Assembly (NCBI GenBank): GCA_904063045.1
Contig: CAJFCJ010000033.1
Coordinates: 62,001 to 126,000 of the forward strand
Reading direction: 5' to 3'
From: Dimorphilus gyrociliatus
Taxonomy: Eukaryota > Annelida > Polychaeta > Dinophilidae
Length of the DNA stretch: 64,000 nucleotides
The position numbers and the translations under genes are program-made. The notes under the pieces are model-generated. The model was not told the DNA's origin. It searched no databases and worked only from the letters and a program-made list of their open reading frames with translations. This document shows, in pieces, positions 17,951 to 31,368 of the stretch (the stretch's first letter is position 1; every line of letters begins with the position of its first letter).

Positions 17951-20900
17951 ATGGTTCGAAAGAAGTTTTTTGTTATCCTTTACTTTCTGTTTGTTTTGAA
18001 AAGTCAGTTATACTCGTAAAATAAAATTCATAGAATGATATTTTATAAACTTTGTCTTTATCTCAAAAATATTACTTTCAGTTCTTTCAACTTTGAGTAC
18101 AGAAATTGAAGGAAACTTTGGCTTGCCAAGTAAGATATACAGCATTACCAAATGAGTAAATAAGTTACTTAATATTCAGAATGCAAAAACGTTTGTCCCG
18201 CTGTGGCTCTCTGCGAAAAGAATGAGTGTTACTGTGAAAGTGGATTCAGTCTGGATAATTGCAAATCAAAGTCAATAAATGGTTAGCACATTCTTAGATT
18301 TCTAATTAAATCGTTATGATATAGATATCATTCATTAAATTATGAAAAAATTATTCAGAAACTATTGTGCTTGATAATTGGTACGGGTCCATTGAAATTG
18401 ATTCAGAGAGCCCTGTTTTTCAAAAATGGAGAATAGTTGTTCCCCAAGGTATTTAGTACAACTTTATAATAGTTAAAGTACTAAGTAGATGATTAAATTT
18501 GTTCTATATGAAAAAGTCGCTGAATAAACCTTTCTCCAGATGATTGAAACCTGATAATTATTTACACACATAATTCATTATAAATTGATCATTCATATAT
18601 TTTTCCCATTACTCTAGGTAAACACATAGCTATTTGGTTTGAGAAGTTTTATCTAAAACCTGGCTTAGCCGTGTGTTCCTGTAGTCGGAGTAGCTCTTTA
18701 ACTATCGATAATAGAATCTTCTGCGGAAAGTTTCCAGCAGTGATTCAGGTATTGAATGTTTTAAATATCAAACAACTAATTTTCCTGCTATCTATTATTA
18801 ACAAATTATTTATACACGCAAATGTTACTTAGCCTCTAATTATAAATAAAAATACCGTCGAAGTAATGCTGGATGCCTGGGATACAATAAAAATCACTTT
18901 AGTTTATAGTGAGATAGGTATTTTAAAAAAATGTCTCTTTGAATTACCTTATGAAATAAAATATTTGGCCATCAGATAAACTTCCTAAAATTTTCGGTAA
19001 TAAAATTTCTGAAAATATCAATGATTGGTCTTCATCGAGAAGACTTGATTTGACGATTGATGACAATCTACGGTTTATAATTGTTTTTAGTTTTTCATTA
19101 CATCGTTTTTGATTACCAATAAGCAATTTTATCATTCAGGATTCCCTATGATGCGAATATTTTAAAATGGATTCTGTTTGTTAAATTACCTAGTGATGTT
19201 GAAGCTTTGTCAGAGTTTAAATTGGGAATATTCAGAAAAGTTGGCAACACATATAAAATTATTGGTTTGACATCACTCGATTTAACAAAACTCTACAATG
19301 GGTATTTTAACGATTTTTTGTTTAAAAATGGCACTCTGATTGCTGTGAAGAAAGATGACTATATAGGATGGGTGTCCAAACATTCTTCAGTTCCCATGGC
19401 AACAGCCAGACCTCACTCTTGCCCTAATGGAAATATCAGGGTTATAGGTATTGAAAAGAATCAAATAAATGAAGGATATATTCCTATTAAAGATGAAAAT
19501 CGATACATGGGAAGAAGTTCAGTAGCTGTATACTTTTCTGACATCAGTGAGAATGAGAAAAGTATTAAGCATTGTACGATGGAGAAAAACAATTTACAAG
19601 GTGTCTTCTATAACAAATATTTTCCTGAGAACGACAACCAAGAATGTCATATAATCTTGAATAACAGACAAGGATGGACTGGAATAACCCCTATAATATC
19701 AATAAAGTTCGTCCTAATTAAATGATATACATTTATAAAGTATTACCCTTTTCAAACAGAAATCCGTATTGGGACTTGAATGTGTACAAGGAAATTGGGC
19801 AGACCATAGTGAATATCAATAAAACCCTGGAATATACTTTACCTACTGGTGTGGCTGCAACAAGGGTAATGATAGCCTATTCTAACTACGGTTAGTTATT
19901 GTGTCAAACGTACAAAATAACAATATGACGTTCTGATTAAAATATATTTAAAGGTTGTGGAAGCAAAATAAAGGCTGTAAGTGGAGATTTGAATACTATA
20001 AAATTCCCAACACGTTCGTGTTCGTGGGAAATTATATCGTCGACTTCAAACGAAATTATTTATTTTTACATAAAAAATTTAAAATTTCCCACAAATAAGC
20101 ATTGCTCAAATTATATGCAACTTGATGATTGCACCTATCAACCTGCAAAATTATTATATAAACTCTGCAACAAAATCAAAAATTCTGATTTTTTCATTGT
20201 TTCAACATCTGGTTCAAAGTTATGTGTTAAAATTGTTAAGGAAAACGCGATGACTGAAGAACCCACTTTTTTGGCTAGTTTCTATTCAAAGATACCGAAT
20301 TATGACACAAGTAAATGATGTCTTACTAGGATACAAACATCTTACACTTTTAATCGTCCTTAAACAGGGGAAGAATCCATCAGTTTAAGAGGAAACACTT
20401 CTATGATGTTTACTACACAAGCATATAGCAGACGAATATGGAAATTTATAGGAACCAAACCAATAAAGCTAGAAATCACTGCTAACCTGGAAGCAAGAGG
20501 TTTGCGCTTTAGTTTCTTTTATATTATAATTAATTTATTCTTTTAAAATCCTATCCATGTCCTTAAATAGGACTATCAGATAGTTAAAATTTGATTAACT
20601 TATTAACTATGTTTTAGATAATATTTGCTACGACTATCTGAAAATCTTCAAGAAAATAGGACACTCCGAGATAATTTTAGGAATGATATGCCAAGAAAAC
20701 TGGAAAAAATTAATTGATTTTAGAAGCGAAGTAGTTTTTATCCAATTATATACAGATAGTTTAAATGATGGAAACTTTATTGTAACATCTTTAATCGACG
20801 AATCAACATTTAACTATGATATTCTACTCGAACTTAATCAGGACGAAGGAATTATTTCATCAAACTCTTATCCAGGAATGTTTAAAAAAATCAAATTTTG

Positions 20901-23900
20901 ATAGTAATTAGAAAAAATTTTAATTATCTTTTACTCCTTATTTTATCTAATATAGGATTTGATCGAAGACCACTTCAAATTTTAATTTCTGCTAAGAACG
21001 ACTTGCGTATATACATCAGTGAATTTCGTACTTGTCTCGAAGACGATAGAAACAGAGAAATAAATATTGAAATTTCGAATGGTACAGAAATACTCTGGAC
21101 AAAAAGTTTAACTTTATCCAGGGATGGATGTGTTAAAATAAGCAATATTAGCATAGCTACTCAACGTTCAAAATTGAAGCTAATATCGTCGAATGGAAAT
21201 GTTCGCTATTTAATATTTTATTCTTCTACTAAAAGTATGTAATAACTAAGTGTGCACTATAATGCATAATTCATAATTTCAATAGAGAGATTAACTGAAG
21301 ATAGAGAAGACTTTTTCCCAATCGAAGAATATGGATATAGTTATGGACCAGTCGTAGCTGCCGAAGGATTTTCGTCATATGTAGAATCTAATACAACAAT
21401 ATTAGACTTATTATCTTACTGTAAGAAAAATGGCATGCAACCAGCTTCTCTGAAGAATGACAAAACTCTTCGGGAGTTTGGAAAGTATTTATTATTGTCG
21501 GGATATCATAGTTATATAATAGGCGCAGTAAAAAATCAAGGTGTTACATCTTTCATTTGGTTGAAAAATAATGAAATCGTAAAACAATCGGATATCGGAT
21601 CGAAAAATTACAAGTAAATCTTTTCTAAAAGAAGCAAGCAAATTTTTATAAATAGTAAAATAATTTGAATATATTATTCTGCAGATTATTCGAAAAAGTC
21701 ACCATAGCTAACCAGCTATGCGTAGTTTGGAAGAAAAATAGCGATTTAGAACTAATAGATTGTTCGAAGACTGTCTCAAAATATAAATATTCCCCTTTAT
21801 GCGAAAAAGGTTAGATTGTTATTATTACAAATCTAGTTCAATTTAAGGTTAAATTAAAAAAATATAGTGAAACTATCAGACAAAAGATCATATTATAGAT
21901 GATATTCCACGTTGTGAATAAGTCATAAAATAAATATATATGATCTACCAATATTTATTAAAGATTTCGTGTGAACAAGATGCGTGAGATGCATAAGATT
22001 CTAACAAAAGAAGACAAACAAAACAATCGGTTATTGTACTATAGTTAAATATTTCTTGACACCTTTTTACAATAAAACAGCTACTTTTAGGCAAACAATT
22101 GAACTATAAAATAGAAATAAATATTGGAATAATAGTTTTATCTCTCTCATTCACCTCTAATATACTGTATTTTAATTAATTATATATATATATACATTTA
22201 TTCTAAAGATGAATAAAAAATATTCACTTTTTTTGCTGTTTATTAGCAATGAATAATAATATTTTATTTATTTCTTTAAATATCTTTTTGATAAAATTAA
22301 AATATTTATGATTTACAGTTTTTTATCTTTATTAGATATAGATGAATGTAGAAAACAACCATGTGGAGCGGAGTCATCTTGTTTTAATACGATTGGTGGT
22401 TATAATTGCAATTGTAAAAAGGGATATTTTACGATAAATAAGGAAGAAGATTGTAAAAATTTGTGCAAATTTAATTTGGGATCAAATTGGAGTTTGTATA
22501 AAGGAAAATGTGTAATACAATATAGCTCTTTAATGAGTTACTATGAAGCAGTGCAACGATGTAAATTGGATAATCTTAAAAACGAAAATACTCCTTGTTT
22601 CAACTGCTCTAATTTAATACAACCGATTTGTAGTAAAGGCAATGTTGATGATGAAAACATTCGAGGTTTTATTGTCAAGAAACTTGAAAAATCATTTATA
22701 AGATCTTCGATATCAAAGGTCACCGTTAGCAAAGGGAAATATATCAGAATCCGAGTTATAAAATTCAATACAGAGTTTAAACATGATCAGAGTGTGGCCC
22801 TAAAAATTGTGGAAGAAAATCCAGAAGAACTGATTGCTCATGTGATTTCAGTAGATTCAGAAAATACAACGATTTTAACAATGTCTAATTTCGTAACGAT
22901 AAGAATATATTTTACTGAACGTAGTACTATAATCGAAAAAGCAGTTCTAGCTAGAGGTTTTGTTACTTATGAAGAGGTTGAATGCGGATTGGGAAAAGAC
23001 TGTCCTGAATCTTCTAATTGTGGTTCAATTGGTGAGATAACAAACTTTGATTCATATACGATTAACTATACCAGGGAAGCATCTGCTTGGAAACAATATA
23101 AATACTGTTTATGGAGATTCAAAGTAAAACAAGGACGCTATATCAAAATTTTACCTATTGAGATAGATATGAAATCTAGTCTTTCAAAATGTACGCAATA
23201 TACTGATATATATGATGGGCCCTATATTAAAACCGTCAAGAGAAAGATGAGAGTGTGCGAAGATAAAATGCCTCGATTTGTTTCATCATCCAATACCATA
23301 ACAATAGTCATGATACTGAAAGTAATAACACCATCTTTTAAAATATAATTGTACTTGAAAAACTGTTCAATCTTGAAAAAATTTTTTTAATCTTATAGCC
23401 TTTGGAAAGCCGAGTACATGCTGGAGAACATTTAGTTCTTCAATTAGAGGAAGAAGGTAATACATCATTTAAAAAAGCTACTCTTCTCAAGTAAAACTTT
23501 TCTTTTCTTCACAGAATGCCCCGGATGCGTAATGAGCTCTGATTCATGTGCTTTTCAGGCTGAATGCAGAAGTGAATGCGGTCAAATAATGTCACCTGGA
23601 TATCCTCTTAACTTCCCACCTGGCTTGATATGTCACTGGACAATTTTTTCTGAACCTCGCCATTATATCGAAATAGAAATTATGGATTTCGACGTTCCAT
23701 CCAGTGATTCGAACTGCAAAGAAAATTCCTTAACCCTAATACATGACAACGGGGGATATGGCAATGTACCTTCGAAATTTGGTTAATCTCTATTATTAAT
23801 TTACAAGTAATTTGTTTCTAATAAACTATTATTAATTATTTCAGAAAAGTACTGCGATAAGAAATCATCGAAATTATTCGAGTCTGATGGGGAAATAGCT

Positions 23901-26900
23901 ACTATAGTATTTCAAAGTGACTTCTATTCACAAGGAAATGGATTTAATTTAAAATATAGAATGAAAAAATTTCCTGCAAAGGAAACAGCAAACTCTACTG
24001 AAAGCTCCCTGTGCCAATCTAACTGGTTTTATTACAAGGGAAATTGTTATAAATACTTTAAAGAATCTAGTCTAACGTGGTTGGAAGCCAATACTTTTTG
24101 CATGGCACAAAGTAGCAACCTTGTTAGTATTCTAGATTCCAAAGAAATGGATGTTGTAATGAATTGGTTATTGTACGTATGGATGAAGAATAGTACTGAA
24201 AAGCCTTCAGTCTATTTAGGTTCATTTATTATTTATAAATAAAAGATGTCTCTAATTCTATTTATTCCCTTTACGTGTTCAGGTTTGAATGTAGCACCGA
24301 ACAAGGAAAGATGGACGGACTATTCCCCCATGTCGTATACAGATTGGTAATTGATTAGAGAGTGTTTTTTTTTCAAAAATTTTCCAACCAGTTTATTTCA
24401 GGAGCTGTAGAGAGCCTTCGGACCCTAAAATTGAACATTGTACATTATTTTCAGTAGAAGGATATAAATCCTCCGAACATTGGTTTAATAGACCATGCGC
24501 ACATAAAGCAACTGATAAAATTATATGCAAACGTCCAGCCACTAGTGAGTGACTAGCATTAGAATTAATATTTTTATTATTCTATTATAAATTATCTCTT
24601 TTTCAGATTTTGAAAGCTTTAAAACTCCAGCAAAATTATCACAATATCGTAAAAACGAATAAATTACTTTATAGCTTAGGAATTATAACTAAACACATAC
24701 TTTTTTCGTCTATAGCATGCTCACTAGGATGGTTTTATAATTCAACACTAAAAAGTTGCATATCTCTAAACTTTTTATGCCTCAAATCGTTAATTGCAAA
24801 TAGCGTTGTACAAGATAATTTAACTTTAATACTTGAAACATTATACAGCCAAAAAATATACTTTAACATTGAAAATAGTATCACTGGAAATGAAACATCT
24901 ACTGTCAATAAACCAGATGTTTGTATTAAAGATGTCCTGTTGGAGAATAATACTTGTAATGAGAAAATAGAATTTCAATGTACCGATGGCTCATGTATTT
25001 TAATTAATTATAAATGCGACAGAATAAAACATTGCACAGATGGATCGGATGAACAAAATTGCAGTTAGTTTTCTTTAGATCTTGTTTCAAAATGACTCTG
25101 ATAACTGAACTTTATCTTACCTCAGCCTTTTCAGAAGAAGTAGAGTACTTATGGACAACTTACGATTGTTCTGGCACTAACAGAAGTATTAGTGAACTAT
25201 GCGATCACTCTCAACATTGCCCAACTGGTAGTGATGAAAAAAATTGCGGTATAAGATATCGTTTAACGCAAATATACATATACAGTACATTTGTGAATAT
25301 AAATATTAAACAGATTATCCGAATTGTCCCTCTGACTCTTTTGAATGTTACGACAAACAATGTATCGATAAAAAGTATCAATGCGATGGCTACCAACACT
25401 GTTCGCAAAATGCTGATGAGAAAGACTGCTGTAAATTATCTTTTTATCTTTAACTTTTAAAAATATTTTGCGTACTTATTTTTTTGTCGTTAAAAGCAAA
25501 TTATTATCCGAGAAAAACGTTTACTTGCTACGAAGGAACTATTATCCCGAACTCGAGAGTTAATGATGGTCAAACGGATTGTCAAAGTCCTGAAAAAGAG
25601 GATGAAAGTCAAATCGACAAACACCATAAAAAAAGTTGCAATATAGGAGAATTCAAATGTAAAAACGGAGCTTGTATAAATTTTATAAATATATGTATCA
25701 TGGATAAAGATCCTTGGGGTTACTATACTGGATGTAGAGATCAAAGTCATCTGAGAAATTGCGGTAAATACTCTTTAGTGGTATGTCCTTTTAAAAAAAA
25801 GTATTTATAAATTTTATTTCTTTAGAGTATTTCATATGTCCAAAAGATTACATTAAATGTCCTCATTCTTACTGTATTCCGTTAAATATGAGATGTAACG
25901 GAAAATATGACTGTCCTCGAGGCGAAGACGAAATGGATTGTTATACTCCAACCTGTCCAGGACATCTAAAGTGTTCCGAAAGTAAGCTATGCGTACAATC
26001 AAATAAAAGATGTGACGGATATAAAGATTGTCCTAATGGCGATGACGAACAATTTTGTGGTAATCTGTTTTTCTTTTCTCTTTAAATAGTCTTTTAATCA
26101 ATTTTAATTTTTTTTTCAAAGATTTAACAACATGTCCCCAGAATTGTGTGTGTAATGGTTATATTGTCGAATGCACTAATCAGGGTCTAACAAGTATACC
26201 CGAAGGCTTGTCAAAAAAAGCTAGAATGTTGTAAGTAGACTGTATATACACTATATACTGTAAAATATATTGTAATATTATGTAATATTTTGACAGAAAC
26301 TTGAGAAACAACAGCCTACTTTTGAAAGAAAATACCTTTGAATCTTTTCCATACGTCATATCACTGTAAAGAATATTAAAATAGAATTAAAGAACTATCT
26401 AATTAATAATTCATATTCTAGTATTCTTTCGAATAATAATATTACAGAAATACCAGCAGGAAGTCTTGATTATTTATATAATATTAGAAGATTGTAAGTA
26501 CTTTTATTTCCTATGGTTATTTATTTTCGAAATGAACAATATTATTAAAAAATTTCAGAGATCTTAGCTATAATTCGCTAAGAACCTTTAATGGCTTATT
26601 CAAAAATTTGATTAGTATTGAAGAATTGTAAGTATTTATTTATTTATTTATAATAGATTAAAATAACTTTGTTTTTTATTTTTCTTTTAAAAAAAAAATA
26701 ATACAGGATTTTAGTTAAATGCGGAACGATAGATGTTCTACCTGATGAAATTTTTAGTGGTCTTGTCAACCTTAAAATATTGTAATAATTTCTATATACA
26801 CAATATAGTATACTCTTACTATTTACTTGTTCTTCTTCAATTCTACTTTCACAGAAATCTCGGAGGATTGGGTATAAGGAAAATTTTTCAAGAATCTTTT

Positions 26901-29300
26901 CACGGATTATCATCAGTGAGACTTATGTAATTAAAAATTTCAAATTCTCTTTTGTATTTCTTCTGATAATTTTCTTTTTTTTTTTTAATATAGAAATATT
27001 ACGGACAATCCAATTCCCAGTTTTGAACATTTTCTATTCGATGGTCTAGATCAGTTGACACGAGTGTAAATATAAATATTCCAAATATACTGTATATTGT
27101 ACATATATAGAACAACGTCTTAAATGATGCTAACTGGGCATTAAGCTACTATAGCAACATTAGACATATTAAATATATCAAATCAAAGTGTACAAGCTAA
27201 AATTATTCATAATTTGTATTAATACGTTTGTATTAAAGGGGAAATTTTTTTGCAATTACTTTAATTCTCTTAAAATTGTGAAAGTGGAAAACTTAAACTC
27301 ATACTTTTTACACGTATAATGAAGGAAAGGTGAGAAATTTATAAACTAGGGAAAAGATATGATCAAGTTGCTAAAGACATAATTACTGATCTATCAAAGA
27401 AAACCGGGAGCAATACAATCTTTTGAAAATGTGTCAATTACAAACTATTGTCTGAATAATTGTAAATTTATATACTTGGACGAGATATTTTAAAGAAAAT
27501 TTATTTAAACTCAAATCATGGAGAAGAAGATTGAATATTTGAAAGAAAAAGCTCTTTGTCATCCGGATACTAAAAATATAATCATTAGTTAGAAATTTGC
27601 TTCAGCTGAGTTAGGAAAAATATTATATATTTATCATAATTTTGTATGATATTTAATTGATTGATTGTATTAAAGGTATTGTTGAATTTTTCAACATGTC
27701 TAATGTTAAACATATCTTAGACATTTCATCTATTACGCTCGTGTACAATATTTACAAAAAATCTATTGGCAATTTCTCTTTATTTTTTTTCTTTTAAATG
27801 TTTATAGAGAATCAAGCAATTATGCGTTTTGTTGTATTTTTGGACAAGAGAAGAATTCGTCAAAGAGTTGTCTACCAAAAAAAGACGCCCTTAGTTCATG
27901 TGCTGATTTAATGGAGAGAGATATATTAAGGGCGTTTCTATGGATTTTGGGTGTTCTGGCTTTGGTGGGTAATGCATTTGTTATAATATGGAGATGCTTG
28001 AAGAAGGAAAACAGCCGTTCAGCAATACATACTTTCCTTATAACGAATCTGGGATTAGCAGACTTTCTTATGTCGATCTATCTACTCATCGTAGCAGGAG
28101 TTGACGCTTATTACAGAGGAGATTACATTGAAAATGCACATGTATGGAAGAGTTCAGCTCTGTGTAAACTTTGCGGCGTTTTATCAACAACTTCAAGTCA
28201 ATTATCAGTTTTCGCTCTGACAACTATAACTCTAGACAGATTTTCTTGTATAGTTTATCCATTTTCTGGTAAAAAACTTGGCAAGCGATCGTCCAGAGTC
28301 GTTATAATTTTTGAATGGATTCTCGCTATAACACTAGCCGTCATCCCGCTGTTCCCTTCGGATTATTTCCAAGACAACTTCTATTCCAGGTCCAGTGTTT
28401 GCCTTCCACTGTATTTAACAGGCGATAAAAGATTCGGTTGGGAGTATTCATTTGCCATATTTGTCTTTTTGAATGGTATATCGTTCGTGGTTATTGCTAT
28501 CGCTTATACTGTTATGTTTAGCGTGGTTGTAAAAACGAGAAAGGCAGCTGGTAAAGACAGTGATATATCGATAGCGAGGAAAATGGCTTTTATTGTCGTA
28601 TCTGACATGTTGTGTTGGATGCCTGTCGCTATTATGGGTATTCTTGCTATGTGGGGAGGTGTTACTATACCAGGAGAATTATACGCTTGGACAGCCGTTT
28701 GCATTTTACCAATAAACAGCGCCATCAATCCGATACTTTACACAATATCCAACATCAATTTTAAGTAAGTCATTTCATTTAATTATATGTTACATTATAT
28801 TCCTACTTGATATTAAAAGAGAGATTATCTACACGTCCATCTTATCCAACGATAGTCAAGATTCACAAGCTAAAGCTGATAAAATAACATTGTATTCAAA
28901 CTTGTCCAATTCGGACAGGATCCAATCTTTTGATATTAAAAAATTTTTGAAGTTCTTGTCAGATTGTTCCAAAAAACAAATTATGATATCTGGTTCGACG
29001 TTTGGCTGTTCTTTAGAACAATGTTTACGAAGGGGTGATTCATTCACAGCTGATAACATATTTTACTTTATGCTTGATCTCTGTAAAGCCTTGACATACC
29101 TACACTCACTGAATGTTGCCCATAGGGAGGTTAGCAAGGAAAAGATCGTTCTTTCAAATGAAAAAGGCAGAATTAGAGCCTATTTACTTGGATTGGGGAA
29201 AATGGCGCCTAGATCATCGAACGACAAAACTGGAGTACTGCAGAGCGAAGATATTAAGGATTTGGGTTTACTCGGAGAGAAATTACTTGGACATTCCTAA
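17951..29300 (+). CDS. Giant mosaic LGR-type GPCR (EGF/CUB/CTLD/LDLa/LRR + 7TM + pseudokinase-like tail)
   Basis: Cell-surface receptor of the leucine-rich-repeat GPCR class related to relaxin receptors and mollusc GRL101. The signal peptide starts at 17951 (MVRKKFFVILYFLFVLK). Modules in order: EGF-like (18180-18281); CUB-like domains (18358-21240); C-type-lectin-like domain (21300-21815); calcium-type EGF with DIDEC (22320-22460); short lectin-like piece (22465-22640); CUB domains (22650-23960); a fuller C-type lectin domain (23985-24540, site residues EPS rather than EPN); about six LDLa repeats (24900-26060, CxDGSDExxC pattern); LRR cap and about six LRR exons (26122-27065); hinge YAFCC; seven helices (27935-28760) with DRF in place of DRY and NPILYT in helix 7. 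The last exon (28820-29300) adds a kinase-like tail. All inspected joins keep phase, including the 500-bp intron before DIDEC and the 742-bp intron before the hinge. It could still be two genes if those introns are boundaries. Ligand unknown. Confidence 0.8.
28820..29300 (+). other. Truncated pseudokinase-like cytoplasmic domain of the LGR (final exon)
   Basis: Sub-feature of the preceding gene. After helix 7 (exon end about 28764, NINFK) the last exon encodes about 160 residues. It contains a kinase C-lobe pattern: a hinge/alpha-D-like stretch (SGSTFGCSLEQCLRRG), alpha-E (DLCKALTYLHSLNVAHRE), a catalytic loop with HRE for HRD and Lys for the loop Asn (EVSKEKIVLSN), LGLG in place of DFG, and an alpha-F-like EDIKDLGLLGEKLLG. 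No glycine loop, no VAIK lysine and no APE are visible, and the frame stops just after alpha-F. It therefore cannot be an ordinary kinase. Assignment rests on motif spacing seen by eye. Confidence 0.65.
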
Positions 29301-29409
29301 TATGTAATTACTTTTTATGTTGTAAAATTGAATAATAAAACATAAATGTTGTTTTAATATGTTCAGACGTAGTCATATTGTTTATTTTCATTTGGATTGA
29401 AAGTAAACT

Positions 29410-29868
29410 TTAAACGGTCATATTGTCAATCATACTTGTAAAATTACTAGATTCAACACCTTCATAGAAGTCTATAACAAGATGAGGAAATCGTAATCTT
29501 GCTTCCCGCCCATCCACATAATCTGGTTCCTCTATACCTTTCCACTTAACAAGATACTTCATTCCATTTTCATATTCCGCACATAAAACTCTCTCCGCTT
29601 CGTGAAATCTTGTTGGTTCTCTTTCCATTTCGCACGGTAGCACGACATTTTCAACCGAAATGGTTTCTGGATCACTTTTAGCTTTATCACTTAAACAACT
29701 CGTCAACGGTGATATAGACACAAAGCATGCACCTTCCGGTAAATTTGACAATTGCTCCGATAAATTTTGGTCAACTGCGTTTTTCCTTACAATTATATCT
29801 TGGGAAGAGCAATTTATAGTAGGATTAGGTCTATATGTCGTACATCCTCCGTCATTATTAGTATCCAT
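29410..29868 (-). CDS. Small chromoshadow-domain (HP1-like) protein
   Basis: 152-codon open frame. The C-terminal half matches a chromoshadow domain: RVLCAEYENGMKYLVKWKG, then ARLRFPHLVIDFYEG, the pattern HP1 uses to dimerise and bind PxVxL peptides. The N-terminal 75 residues are Ser/Asn/Pro-rich with no recognisable chromodomain. An acceptor-like polypyrimidine tract and AAAAG lie about 20 bases upstream of the ATG on the coding strand, so an upstream exon, coding or not, is possible and I could not find it. Its stop is 109 bp from the LGR stop, tail-to-tail. It might be a solo chromoshadow protein or the 3' exon of a longer HP1 paralogue. Confidence 0.7.
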   Translation of the reverse strand: MDTNNDGGCTTYRPNPTINCSSQDIIVRKNAVDQNLSEQLSNLPEGACFVSISPLTSCLSDKAKSDPETISVENVVLPCEMEREPTRFHEAERVLCAEYENGMKYLVKWKGIEEPDYVDGREARLRFPHLVIDFYEGVESSNFTSMIDNMTV

Positions 29869-30499
29869 CGTAATTCTCTGTGCAGGCTTTTAAAGAAAAA
29901 AACAAAAGTAAATAGGTTTTTATTAAACTTTTCTTTTTATTTTAATCCAGCACCATATAGAGGGATATTTGAAACACTTAACGCGCCACACTCTTTACTT
30001 TTAGATGAGTAGTAAGAAATTTTATATGATTATATTTCCTTGATATTTGAATATTTTTAATTTCCATCTAAAGTTGATATAATAAACTTTTAAATAATCT
30101 CCTAATACGCTAATTACTATCTACAACTTTATTTGTAAGTTTCGCTAATCTTACAGATTCTAAAAAGAAATGAAGTAAACTCTATGCTGATTGGCTAATA
30201 GAAATATATATGTAAACTTGATCGTGATTCGTTTAGTGTTTCCTTAGCGACAAATTTCTTTGGTGAGTAGGTTTCCAACCAAAATAGAAAGGTAAGTTTC
30301 AGCTTTTAGAAATAGTTCATTATTCTTTAGTCGGCTTGCTATGATAAAATGTTTATAAAATATCGTAGATTGAAAAAACCAAGGTGAATTTGTTTGAACT
30401 TGGTTAGAAACGCGAGTTTATTATTGTTTGTGTTATAATAGCCTGATTATCGCCCATAATTATTTCTAAAAATATGTTCCTCTAATAGATACACCGAAA
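29869..30499. promoter_or_regulatory. Divergent promoter region, chromoshadow gene / ropporin-like gene
   Basis: Head-to-head spacer holding both 5' regions. A donor-like GGTAAG near 30291 suggests a non-coding first exon for the downstream ropporin-like gene, spliced to an acceptor just before its ATG. No chromodomain exon is visible on the minus strand here. Confidence 0.4.
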
Positions 30500-31368
30500 A
30501 TGAGCGATGAGCCATACTATTGTTCTGCCCAAATAAACATTCCTCCAGAGTTTCCTGAGATTTTAAAACAATTTACAAAATCTGCCATAGTAACACAACC
30601 TAAAGATGTTTTAGCTTGGGCGGCAGGGTAAGTTATTTAAAGGAGAGATTAAACACTAATTATTAATTTATTAATTTCGTCTATTTAATAGATATTTCAG
30701 GGCTTTGGCAAATGAAGAAGTACCGCCGGTTAAACAGAGAATTGAACTACCAACAGTAACTCAAAAATTCGACAGCGGTCTCACTCCGGGAAATCTAAGA
30801 ATTTTAAATAAGCAATTGGGACCGAAAAAGACGGTTGAAATTGATACAATTCTAGATTATTGGCAAGTTTTACATCTACCCAAGGAAACATTTGACGAAA
30901 TTAGTAGGATTGGTAATTTTACTGGTGAAGTTAATTGGCTAAACTTTTTCGCAATAGCAATTAGTAACATAAACGAAGTAAGAACGATTCTATATATATA
31001 TATATATTAATCTATCATTCTTTTATAACATTTAAAAACAATATCGTTTTCCTATTAAAGAATCTTACGGATTCTATGAAATTGTTATGCGAACAATTAA
31101 CGGCCGATCCGGAAGGCGGAGCTGCAAAGATTCCAATGCAATTGTTCGTCGACCTCTACAAGTATTTGGTTAAAATTGACGGAGAAATTTCTGATAGTAC
31201 AGTAGATACTGCACTTAATCATCTGTACTATATGTCGTAAGTACTATTTATATATCAATACTTATAGAACAACTATTTAAAAAATGACTTGTTTTAAACA
31301 GAGAGAAACAAGATGGAATGATTATGCCGAGGAATTTTATAGCTCCGGAGTGCCCTCCTCTGTACTAA
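30500..31368 (+). CDS. ROPN1L: Ropporin-1-like protein (RIIa domain, radial spoke RSP11-type)
   Basis: Axonemal/sperm-flagellum protein whose RIIa dimerisation-docking domain binds amphipathic helices of AKAP-type partners in the radial spoke. Exon 1 (30500-30627) and exon 2 (from 30692) join to give IPPEFPEILKQFTKSAIV...AWAAGYFRAL, the RIIa domain at residues about 12-50. The remainder (LPKETFDEISRIG, LLCEQLTADPEGGAAKIP, FVDLYKYLVKID) matches ropporin along its length. About five exons with introns of 55-75 bp; total about 210 residues, close to the usual 210-230. Stop 31366-31368. Confidence 0.92.

Noticed and set aside
22541-22768. Antisense open frames inside the LGR and other genes
   Set aside because: Shadows of real coding exons in other frames.
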